Origin: Arcuatula senhousia
Lineage: Eukaryota; Mollusca; Bivalvia; Mytilida; Mytilidae
NCBI GenBank assembly: GCA_963971305.1
Contig: OZ020305.1
Coordinates: forward strand, 8,527,001 to 8,591,000
Length of the DNA stretch: 64,000 bases
Reading direction: 5' to 3'
In this document: positions 54,471-61,900 of the stretch, in pieces
Numbering within the stretch: position 1 is the stretch's first letter
How the letters are laid out: every line of letters starts with the position of its first letter
The notes under the pieces: generated by a model
Databases searched by the model: none
The model's input: the letters and a program-made list of their open reading frames with translations, nothing else
What the model was told of the DNA's origin: nothing
Program-made: the position numbers and the translations under genes

Positions 54471-55033
54471 AAATATGATGTGCTACAATAAAACTATAAA
54501 TAGTATATAGTTCAACTGTGCATCCCCTAATAGCTGAGATATAGTGCTAGAAATTGCACCATCACCGAAGCGCGTAGCGCGCAAGACCGCTCGGCAATTC
54601 ACGATATCTTCTTTTTTCAACTTGTTTTTTTCGGGCCGCGACGACAAAAAATGACGTCCTAGATTTTTCGAGCACGCTTGAAATATGATGTGCTACAATA
54701 AAACTATAAATAGTATATCGTTCAACTGTGTATCCCCTAATAGCTGAGATATAGTGCTAGAAAGTGCACCATCGCCGAAGCGCGTAGCGCGCAAGACCGC
54801 TCGGCATTTCACGATATCTTCTTTTTTCAACTTGTTTTTTTCAGGCCGCGACGACAAAAAATGACGTCCTAGATTTTTCGAGCACGCTTGAAATATGATG
54901 TGCTACAATAAAACTATAAATAGTATATCGTTCAACTGTGTATCCCCTAATAGCTGAGATATAGTGCTAGAAAGTGCACCATCGCCGAAGCGCGTAGCGC
55001 GCAAGACCGCTCAACATTTCACGATATCTTCTT

Positions 55034-55046
55034 TTTTCAACTGATT
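55034..55046. other. Left integration junction in the satellite
   Basis: Satellite TTTTTTCAAC ends at 55041 and the element starts TGATTT at 55042. The uninterrupted satellite reads CAACTTGTTTTTTT, and the remaining TTGTTT is found at 58976. The interrupted monomer starts at 54936 and contributes 106 bp; the part after the element up to the next monomer start at 59080 contributes 104 bp, total 210. The crossover can be placed with an ambiguity of one T. Confidence 0.9.
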
Positions 55047-55165
55047 TAACTTGTTAAGTTTAGTTAATTACAGGAAAAGGGGGGTAACTCAATTGTTTTT
55101 CCTTGCAGCCATTCGGAACATCTCCACTTATTTTTAGCGCCTAATGCAGCAACTGAGCAAAGTGA
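55042..55165 (+). repeat. Split direct repeat A1 (left terminus)
   Basis: A 124-bp left end, identical by eye to 58335-58458. It begins TGATTTAAC and contains a short inverted repeat TTAAC-TT-GTTAA a few bases from the end, a possible recombinase binding site. A pyrimidine stretch ending in TTGCAG (55108) resembles a 3' splice site. The repeat includes the first ATG of ORF1 at 55144 and its first seven codons. No tRNA-type primer site is expected in this class. Confidence 0.95.
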
Positions 55166-56361
55166 AAGAAAAAGCAATAAAATCGAGCAAAATGAACGCA
55201 TTTAGTGATGATCCATTGTTCGCCTCCATCCCTGACCAAATATTCAGCAACAAGAAGACAGCGGGTTGTCACAACTTATCAGGAGCAGAGCAACAAACTC
55301 CTTCTTACCGTGGATACCCGTCTCGCCCTAAACAAGTCATACGAGAGGCCCATAGCACACCACACGCGTCCTTGTCCCAACAATTAGTAACAAAGAGAAT
55401 GAGTAAAAGTGACTTAGAAAAGAAGATCAATGAATTAGAATTGCTAAATTCTCAATATGAAAAAGAAATAAGAGACATCAAAACCCAGTCAAAGCAAAAA
55501 CAAGTTACTGTGAACACATCAAACACAGCCACAAGTCCAAACCCTCCAGTTAATAGTCTTAATAGGTTACCCGTCCAGCAATTAGAGGGGGAAAGTCAAC
55601 AGAATATAAACATTAACAATTTAAGAAGTGATCCACAACTTTCTGAAGAGGTAGATCAGCTTCTCTCTTCCATACCTGCCCCATGGGCAAACCACTTATC
55701 CAGGCAGACAGCATTCACACAGCCACACACTGAACAACTTCAGGAAGGTTATAAGACAAAGCTAAAATCTGGTTTCGAATTAATTTCTCAAGAGGCAGTC
55801 CAACACATGGTTTACTGGCCGCATGCATTTACACTAGAACTTTCGGCTTTGGCCACAGAGCGCAAACCGGACTCTATTCCATTAGAAGCGTTCATATTTG
55901 GATACACCAATATCCTTCTACAACCTGATCATTTGGTCTCATCATCCGAGAAACAGCAGCGACTATTGCATTTGAAATCCCTTATGAAACTAGCATTACT
56001 TCATGGCTGGGATTTTGCACGTCAGTTTCACATTGACATATTACGTCAATTAGAAATAGGGTTAATTAGCTGGGATTCACAATTTGAACAATTAGTTCCT
56101 TACGTCAACAACAAATCAAATAAAAGTCAATCAACCACTGGTGTACATGTTGTTAAAAATCCATCAGCGACTGAAATAAGCAATATAATTTGCAAAAGTT
56201 ATAACAGCGCTTCAACTCTTGATGCTGAGTGTGCCTTTTCAAAAGATGACAAACATTGTTCAAAGCTACATGTCTGCAGCGCCTGTGCTAACAGAGGTTA
56301 TGCATCACATCACCCTTCAGTCAAGTGTAATTTTAACACTAACAAAACTTCTAAAGCATAA
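55144..56361 (+). CDS. ORF1: DIRS/Ngaro-type Gag-like protein, 405 codons, intact
   Basis: This is the only sizeable intact reading frame in the window. Layout by residue: a basic, low-complexity N-terminus (1-85); a charged, probably coiled-coil helix with heptad-like Leu/Ile/Tyr spacing (about 87-118); an Asn/Gln/Pro-rich linker (120-165); a conserved-looking helical core (about 166-320) with a WPH motif at 225-227, a helix around 270-300 with GWDFARQ, and an E-I-G-L-x-x-W motif at 304-310; then a C-terminal Cys/His region. The last has C363, C372 and H376, followed by C378-x2-C381-x8-H390-x4-C395, a modified zinc knuckle. This core plus zinc motif is typical of ORF1 of DIRS-order elements, where the protein is thought to bind element RNA. 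The first ATG (55144) has a weak context and lies inside A1; the second, at 55192 (Met17), has an A at -3 and may be the real start. The frame ends 49 bp before the broken ORF2, with an A-rich run between. Confidence 0.85.
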   Translation: MQQLSKVKEKAIKSSKMNAFSDDPLFASIPDQIFSNKKTAGCHNLSGAEQQTPSYRGYPSRPKQVIREAHSTPHASLSQQLVTKRMSKSDLEKKINELELLNSQYEKEIRDIKTQSKQKQVTVNTSNTATSPNPPVNSLNRLPVQQLEGESQQNININNLRSDPQLSEEVDQLLSSIPAPWANHLSRQTAFTQPHTEQLQEGYKTKLKSGFELISQEAVQHMVYWPHAFTLELSALATERKPDSIPLEAFIFGYTNILLQPDHLVSSSEKQQRLLHLKSLMKLALLHGWDFARQFHIDILRQLEIGLISWDSQFEQLVPYVNNKSNKSQSTTGVHVVKNPSATEISNIICKSYNSASTLDAECAFSKDDKHCSKLHVCSACANRGYASHHPSVKCNFNTNKTSKA

Positions 56362-56410
56362 CCAAATACAGAAAAAAAAAAATCAGTACGTTAGACCAAG
56401 CGCAAATTAA

Positions 56411-56671
56411 GAGCCTTTTAATGAAAACATTAATCAATACTTTGAGCATTCTGATATAGAGATTCAGCTTCAGCATTTTGAGCATTTTGCATCGAGCAAT
56501 ACCAGTATATATGAGCCACACATCTTTGAGCAGTTTGAGCATTGTAATAATGAGCAATTTGAGCAGGAGCTTTTGAGCATCATGAGCATAAATTCTAGCA
56601 TGGAAAATTGTTTTACCACATTGTTTGAGCCATTTAGTTTTGAGCCAGATATGAGCAGAGCATTATTTTGA
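56411..56671 (+). pseudogene. ORF2 N-terminal acidic segment with Phe-Glu repeats
   Basis: An 86-codon open stretch between TAA at 56408 and TGA at 56669. It contains the dipeptide Phe-Glu followed by His, Gln or Pro about eight times, from a GAGCA/TTTGAG-rich DNA repeat. The next reading frame continues the same Phe-Glu-Gln theme (GAGGGAGCAGTTT), so a 1- or 2-bp indel near 56669 most likely split one original frame. No domain is recognised; a disordered N-terminal region of the RT protein is the likely origin. Confidence 0.55.
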
Positions 56672-57165
56672 GGGAGCAGTTTAATCAGATTATGACAAAT
56701 CATTTATCAATTACTAATTCAAATATGTACAATTTTCAAGGACTTAGAATACCAGAAATATCATCATTCAAAGTGCCTATTTGGAAGGCACACTTGACAA
56801 ATTATGAGGATCAGGATTTGCGTGAATTCTTAAAATTTGGCTCTCCTATTAATTATTCAGCAGCAAACCACTCAAGCTCAACTAGAAACAATCAGTTAAC
56901 ATGTTTATGAATACATATCAACAGAATTGTCTTATAATGCAATTGTTGGTCCTTTTTCAGTGAAACCATTGGATGGAAATTTGGTTATTTCACCATTACA
57001 GACAGTTCCAAAGGATTCTAATGACAAAGAAAAGTGTCGTGTGATCATGAATCTCAGCTTCTCACATGGTTTTTCAGTAAATACAGATTTCGCTAAACAA
57101 AGGCACAAAATTGCTGCATTGGAATCATCGAAGCAAGATTGTTTGTTATACACATCATTTTTTTG
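56668..57165 (+). pseudogene. Reverse transcriptase N-terminal fragment
   Basis: Frame 1 codes for a stretch with GLRIP, then a Trp and Tyr-x-Asp pattern and F-G-S-P-I, the usual region before the RT domain in DIRS-type proteins. After a frameshift near 56897, frame 2 continues with E-L-S-Y-N-A-I-V-G-P-F (ending 56956), I-S-P-L, V-P-K and R-V-I-M-N-L-S-F at 57038-57061. This is the DIRS-type RT motif with Asn where Asp is usual. The palm domain with the YxDD catalytic box does not follow; the frame loses RT similarity after about 57085. Confidence 0.78.
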
Positions 57166-57179
57166 TTTTGCAGATGGTT

Positions 57180-57452
57180 CTCTTAAAAATATTTTGTCTC
57201 ATTGGAGATCATATTTACTATTTAAACCGTTGCCAGCACCTAGTATACTTTTGAGTTTATTTTTGCAATTTTTTAGCAGAACAGCTAAGTCTTATTCATA
57301 TTTTTCATCTGTTTTGCACAGTATTAAGCTTTTGCATAGTTGTTACAAATTAGATTTTGATTTTAGTCATGATATTAATCTCAAAGCTCAGCTACTAGGT
57401 TTAAAACGCATTGTGTGCAAACCTCCTCTCCAAAAATTACCCATAACACCAG
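57180..57452 (+). pseudogene. Tyrosine recombinase N-terminal (core-binding) domain fragment
   Basis: Frame 2 shows the pattern of the SAM-like N-terminal domain of DIRS-order recombinases: H-W-R-S-Y-L at the start (Trp at 57203-57205), a P-A-P-S turn, a helix with Ser/Tyr and S-V-L-H-S-I-K, G-L-K-R at 57398-57409, and K-L-P-I-T-P before the break. The catalytic segment that should follow, with the first active-site Arg and the beta-hairpin Lys, is absent; the frame ends at TAA 57470-57472. Confidence 0.75.
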
Positions 57453-57722
57453 ATTTTTGTAGCTGCTCTTAAAGTTTTGCTTGTTAAATGTGACCTAAAT
57501 CCAAGCCTATATTGCAGTCATTCCTTTCGAAGAGAGGGTTGCACCTTTGCATATCAAGTAGGAGTTCCTACTCAACTCATTAAATTACATGGTCAATGGC
57601 TTTCTGATGCATATCAATCTTATATTCATCCTAATCAGACATCCAAATTGTCGGTTTTTATGCCATGCATTCTAATTTTACAAACTTTATTCAGTTGGTT
57701 ATCATTTTTCACAGTGATGTAA
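57453..57722 (+). pseudogene. Tyrosine recombinase C-terminal catalytic fragment
   Basis: Frame 3 contains the second half of the active site. H-S-F-R at 57519-57530 is the His-x-x-Arg box. It is followed by an A-Y-Q-V-G-V-P helix, H-G-Q-W at 57588-57599 (the His/Trp position) and S-Y-I-H with the likely nucleophilic Tyr at 57621-57623. This spacing is that of DIRS/Ngaro recombinases, which cut and rejoin DNA through a covalent 3'-phosphotyrosine. Arg I is missing because of the upstream deletion, so this copy should be inactive. The frame ends at TAA 57720-57722. Confidence 0.82.
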
Positions 57723-57904
57723 TTAATATCGCTTTAACTGTATTTGCATTGATGAAGAACTTTTTTGCATTTGAATTACATGTATTATAAAATGTTTGTA
57801 TTTTAAAAAAAAAAAAAAAAAAAAAAAATTGTATTCAGAGAAAAACTCTTATATGATTTTAATGATTTTTTTAAAATTTCTGTTGTTAACCTTTCTTGGG
57901 CCTT
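57723..57904 (+). other. Non-coding tail between ORF2 and B1, with A24 tract
   Basis: AT-rich sequence after the recombinase stop. An uninterrupted run of 24 A occupies 57805-57828, with no canonical AATAAA just upstream. The last bases contain one arm (57888-57901) of an inverted repeat whose other arm is inside B1. Confidence 0.8.
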
Positions 57905-58016
57905 GGGGTTTTCATGTTCAATTTCATCTCATTTATTTTGTCATTTGACAATCAGATACTTTACACTCTCATTTATTTGTGTTTATAAGTAATAAATGTT
58001 TTGCCCAAGAAAGGTT
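57888..58016 (+). repeat. 14-bp perfect inverted repeat across the B1 boundary
   Basis: AACCTTTCTTGGGC at 57888-57901 and its reverse complement at 58003-58016 are separated by 101 bp. The first arm lies just outside B, so B2 has only the second arm. A hairpin in the element RNA is possible; a chance match is less likely at this length but cannot be excluded. Confidence 0.6.
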
Positions 58017-58334
58017 TATTTTATTGTGTGAAGTCTATATAACAACATTGTATGCCATCACTGCATCTTGTCAAATAATCTGTTTTCATTTTGTCCTTGT
58101 CACATGTCCTCATGGGTCTGGTTTTGTTACTTGTATTCTTGTCTCGTCAGAGTCTAGCCATCATTCTTAGTTGAAACTTGGTAAAGCAGTCATCAACCAT
58201 CCTAACTTCTGTCATTACATGCATACCTTGCCATCACACTTCTTGTCCTTATACCACCTTACTCACAAGCAGAGCCTAGTCAAAAGTTAAAACCCTTGAT
58301 TTTGGTAAGCAGCCTACACACCTTGACGAGTAAT
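57905..58334 (+). repeat. Split direct repeat B1
   Basis: A 430-bp repeat from GGGGTTTTCATG to GACGAGTAAT, identical by eye to B2 at 58546-58975. It abuts A2, so the sequence GAGTAAT|TGATTT reproduces the joined outer termini of the element. The 63-codon frames starting at 57979 and 58620 are chance open frames within B1 and B2 and have no recognisable domain. Confidence 0.95.
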
Positions 58335-58458
58335 TGATTTAACTTGTTAAGTTTAGTTAATTACAGGAAAAGGGGGGTAACTCAATTGTTTTTCCTTGCA
58401 GCCATTCGGAACATCTCCACTTATTTTTAGCGCCTAATGCAGCAACTGAGCAAAGTGA
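58335..58458 (+). repeat. Split direct repeat A2
   Basis: An internal copy of the 124-bp left end, directly abutting B1. It repeats the ORF1 start codon (58437), but after seven codons the frame runs into unrelated spacer sequence, so it has no coding role. In the Ngaro/PAT replication model this internal segment supplies the sequence needed to rebuild the termini during reverse transcription. Confidence 0.95.
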
Positions 58459-58545
58459 CCCACCCTCCCTCCCATTATTTTATGTTATTTATTTGTTTCC
58501 TATTTGTATGTTTATACATGTTATATGTATTTTACTGTTGATATA
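58459..58545 (+). other. Spacer between A2 and B2
   Basis: An 87-bp stretch found once in the element: a C-rich start (CCCACCCTCCCTCCC) followed by AT-rich sequence. It has no coding potential. It lies where Ngaro-type elements keep a short unique sequence between the two halves of the right-hand repeat. Confidence 0.7.
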
Positions 58546-58975
58546 GGGGTTTTCATGTTCAATTTCATCTCATTTATTTTGTCATTTGACAATCAGATAC
58601 TTTACACTCTCATTTATTTGTGTTTATAAGTAATAAATGTTTTGCCCAAGAAAGGTTTATTTTATTGTGTGAAGTCTATATAACAACATTGTATGCCATC
58701 ACTGCATCTTGTCAAATAATCTGTTTTCATTTTGTCCTTGTCACATGTCCTCATGGGTCTGGTTTTGTTACTTGTATTCTTGTCTCGTCAGAGTCTAGCC
58801 ATCATTCTTAGTTGAAACTTGGTAAAGCAGTCATCAACCATCCTAACTTCTGTCATTACATGCATACCTTGCCATCACACTTCTTGTCCTTATACCACCT
58901 TACTCACAAGCAGAGCCTAGTCAAAAGTTAAAACCCTTGATTTTGGTAAGCAGCCTACACACCTTGACGAGTAAT
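58546..58975 (+). repeat. Split direct repeat B2 (right terminus)
   Basis: A 430-bp right end, identical by eye to B1. The final bases GAGTAAT are followed directly by TTGTTTTTTTCGGG of the satellite. The satellite continues in register from monomer base 107. Confidence 0.95.
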
Positions 58976-61900
58976 TTGTTTTTTTCGGGCCGCGACGACA
59001 AAAAATGACGTCCTAGATTTTTCGAGCACGCTTGAAATATGATGTGCTACAATAAAACTATAAATAGTATATCGTTCAACTGTGTATCCCCTAATAGCTG
59101 AGATATAGTGCTAGAAAGTGCACCATCGCCGAAGCGCGTAGCGCGCAAGACCGCTCGGCATTTCACGATATCTTCTTTTTTTCAACTTGTTTTTTTCGGG
59201 CCGCGACGACAAAAAATGACGTCCTAGATTTTTCGAGCACCCTTGAAATATGATGTGCTACAATAAAACTATAAATAGTATATCGTTCAACTGTATATCC
59301 CCTAATACATGTAATAGCTGAGATATAGTGCTAGAAAGTGCACCATCGCCGAAGCGCGTAGCGCGCAAGACCGCTCGGCATTTCACGATATCTTCTTTTT
59401 TCAACTTGTTTTTTTCGGGCGGCGACGACAAAAAATGACGTCCTAGATTTTTCGAGCACGCTTGAAATATGATGTGCTACAATAAAACTATAAATAGTAT
59501 ATCGTTCAACTGTGTATCCCCTAATAGCTGAGATATAGTGCTAGAAAGTGCACCATCGCCGAAGCGCGTAGCGCGCAAGACCGCTCGGCATTTCATGATC
59601 ACGATATATTTTTTTTCAACTTGTTTTTTTCGGGCCGCGACGACAAAAAATGACGTCCTAGATTTTTCGAGCACGCTTGAAATATGATGTGCTACAATAA
59701 AACTATAAATACTATATCGTTCAACTGTGTATCCCCTAATAGCTGAGATATAGTGCTAGAAAGTGCACCATCGCCGAAGCGCGTAGCGCGCAAGACCGCT
59801 CGGCATTTCACGATATCTTCTTTTTTCAACTTGTTTTTTTCGGGCCGCGACGACAAAAAATGACGTCCTAGATTTTTCGAGCACGCTTGAAATATGATGT
59901 GCTACAATAAAACTATAAATAGTATATCGTTCAACTGTGTATCCCCTAATAGCTGAGATATAGTGCTAGAAAGTGCACCATCGCCGAAGCGCGAAGCGCG
60001 CAAGACCGCTCGGCATTTGACGATATCTTCTTTTTTCAACTTGTTTTTTTCGGGCCGAGACGACAAAAAATGACGTCCTAGATTTTTCGAGCACGCTTGA
60101 AATATGATGTGCTACAATAAAACTATAAATAGTATATCGTTCAACTGTGTATCCCCTAATAGCTGAGATATAGTGCTAGAAAGTGCACCATCGCCGAAGC
60201 GCGTAGCGCGCAAGACCGCTCGGCATTTCACGATATCTTCTTTTTTCAACTTGTTTTTTTCGGGCCGCGACGACAAAAAATGACGTCCTAGATTTTTCTA
60301 GCACGCTTGAAATATGATGTGCTACAATAAAACTATAAATAGTATATAGTTCAACTGTGTATCCCCTAATAGCTGAGATATAGTGCTAGAAAGTGCACCA
60401 TCGCCGAAGCGCGTAGCGAGCAAGACCGCTCGGTATTTCACGATATCTTCTTTTTTCAACTTGTTTTTTTCGGGCCGCGACGACAAAAAATGACGTCCTA
60501 GATTTTTCGAGCACGCTTGAAATATGATGTGCTACAATAAAACTATAAATAGTATATCGTTCAACTGTGTATCCCCTAATAGCTGAGATATAGTGCTAGA
60601 AAGTGCACCATCGCCGAAGCGCGTAGCGCGCAAGACCGCTCGGCATTTCATGATATCTTCTTTTTTCAACTTGTTTTTTTCGGGCCGCGACGACAAAAAA
60701 TGACGTCCTAGATTTTTCGAGCACGCTTGAAATATGATGTGCTACAATAAAACTATAAATAGTATATCGTTCAACTGTGTATCCCCTAATAGCTGAGATA
60801 TAGTGCTAGAAAGTGCACCATCGCCGAAGCGCGAAGCGCGCAAGACCGCTCAGCATTTCACGATATCTTCTTTTTTCAACTTGTTTTTTTCGGGCCGCGA
60901 CGACAAAAAATGACGTCCTAGATTTTTCGAGCACGCTTGAAATATGATGTGCTACAATAAAACTATAAATAGTATATCGTTCAACTGTGTATCCCCTAAT
61001 AGCTGAGATATAGTGCTAGAAAGTGCACCATCGCCGAAGCGCGTAGCGCGCAAGACCGCTCGGCATTTCACGATATCTTCTTTTTTCAACTTGTTTTTTT
61101 CGGGCCGCGACGACAAAAAATGACGTCCTAGATTTTCGAGCACGCTTGAAATATGATGTGCTACAATAAAACTATAAATAGTATATAGTTCAACTGTGTA
61201 TCCCCTAATAGCTGAGATATAGTGCTAGAAAGTGCACCATCGCCGAAGCGCGTAGCGCGCAAGACCGCTCGGTATTTCACGATATCTTCTTTTTTCAACT
61301 TGTTTTTTTCGGGCCGCGACGACAAAAAATGACGTCCTAGATTTTTCGAGCACGCTTGAAATATGATGTGCTACAATAAAACTATAAATAGCATATCGTT
61401 CAACTGTGTATCCCCTAATAGCTGAGATATAGTGCTAGAAAGTGCACCATCGCCGAAGCGCGTAGCGCGCAAGACCGCTCAGCATTTCACGATATCTTCT
61501 TTTTTCAACTTGTTTTTTTCGGGCCGCGACGACAAAAAATGACGTCCTAGATTTTTCGAGCACGCTTGAAATATGATGTGCTACAATAAAACTATAAATA
61601 GTATATCGTTCAACTGTGTATCCCCTAATAGCTGAGATATAGTGCTAGAAAGTGCACCATCGCCGAAGCGCGTAGCGCGCAAGACCGCTCGGCATTTCAC
61701 GATATCTTCTTTTTTCAACTTGTTTTTTTCGGGCCGCGACGACAAAAAATGACGTCCTAGATTTTTCGAGCACGCTTGAAATATGATGTGCTACAATAAA
61801 ACTATAAATAGTATATCGTTCAACTGTGTATCCCCTAATAGCTGAGATATAGTGCTAGAAAGTGCACCATCGCCGAAGCGCGAAGCGCACAAGACCGCTC

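Larger units (their letters stand above)
1..55041. repeat. 210-bp tandem satellite array, left part (about 262 monomers)
   Basis: Uninterrupted head-to-tail array; it continues beyond the left window edge. Taking the monomer to begin at CTGTGTATCC (positions 1, 212, 422, 632 and so on), the usual length is exactly 210 bp, and most length variation comes from a T tract of 7 to 9 at monomer bases 110-116. Hand-counted landmarks in the consensus monomer: GC-rich CpG cluster at 48-80, EcoRV palindrome GATATC at 88-93, T tract, CCGCGACGAC at 121-130, an A6 tract at 131-136 followed by TGACGTC at 137-143, and TATAAATA at 190-197. Monomers differ by only a few substitutions. There is no unrelated sequence anywhere in this stretch, so it has no gene. 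The function is unknown; a centromeric or other heterochromatic role is inference only. Confidence 0.98.
56411..57722 (+). pseudogene. Broken ORF2 (RT - RNase H - tyrosine recombinase polyprotein)
   Basis: Remains of the second ORF read across three frames. Part 1 (56411-56668, frame 2) is acidic and Phe/Glu-rich. Part 2 (56668 to about 56898, frame 1) and the following part (56900 to about 57165, frame 2) are the N-terminal portion of the RT protein. The same frame then passes into the recombinase N-terminal domain (about 57180-57452), and frame 3 carries the recombinase C-terminus (to 57722). There are two small frameshifts, near 56669 and 56897. Two larger losses are inferred: everything from RT motif 1 to the end of RNase H (including the YxDD active site), and the middle of the recombinase. 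A TAA at 56408 precedes part 1. The product cannot be functional as encoded; activity would have to come in trans from a full-length relative. Confidence 0.82.
55042..58975 (+). mobile_element. Ngaro/PAT-like tyrosine-recombinase retrotransposon, internally deleted copy
   Basis: The element is 3,934 bp and is inserted inside one satellite monomer. Its order is A1 (55042-55165), ORF1, broken ORF2, B1 (57905-58334), A2 (58335-58458), an 87-bp spacer and B2 (58546-58975). A1 equals A2 and B1 equals B2 by eye, and both pairs lie 3,293 and 641 bp apart. Split direct repeats in the order A1-B1-A2-B2, with B1 and A2 abutting, are the established hallmark of Ngaro and PAT elements of the DIRS order, which integrate as circles using a tyrosine recombinase instead of a DDE integrase. 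The protein remnants agree: a DIRS-type Gag, an RT N-terminus and a tyrosine recombinase. There are no LTRs, no inverted terminal repeats and no target-site duplication. The RT core, RNase H and part of the recombinase are missing, so the copy cannot be autonomous. Ngaro and PAT cannot be told apart without the missing regions. Confidence 0.92.

Noticed and set aside
1..55041. CRISPR array or a bacterial repeat region
   Set aside because: There are no short repeats alternating with unique spacers. The whole 210-bp unit is repeated, and the mobile element is of eukaryotic type.
56351..57153. Minus-strand ORFs inside the mobile element (56351-56557, 56470-56703, 56932-57153)
   Set aside because: They are shadows of the plus-strand ORF2 remnants, which match the DIRS-type protein pattern; the minus frames show only low-complexity Leu/Ile/Cys-rich sequence.
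57979..58811. Two identical 63-codon plus-strand ORFs as a duplicated gene
   Set aside because: They are identical because they lie in B1 and B2, the non-coding split direct repeats. No domain is recognisable.
55042..58975. LTR retrotransposon or DDE transposon
   Set aside because: The direct repeats are split in the order A-B-A-B and not simple terminal repeats. There is no target-site duplication, and the integration enzyme remnant is a tyrosine recombinase.
55042..58975. DIRS1-type element with inverted terminal repeats
   Set aside because: No inverted termini or internal complementary region were seen; the split direct repeats point to the Ngaro/PAT side of the order.
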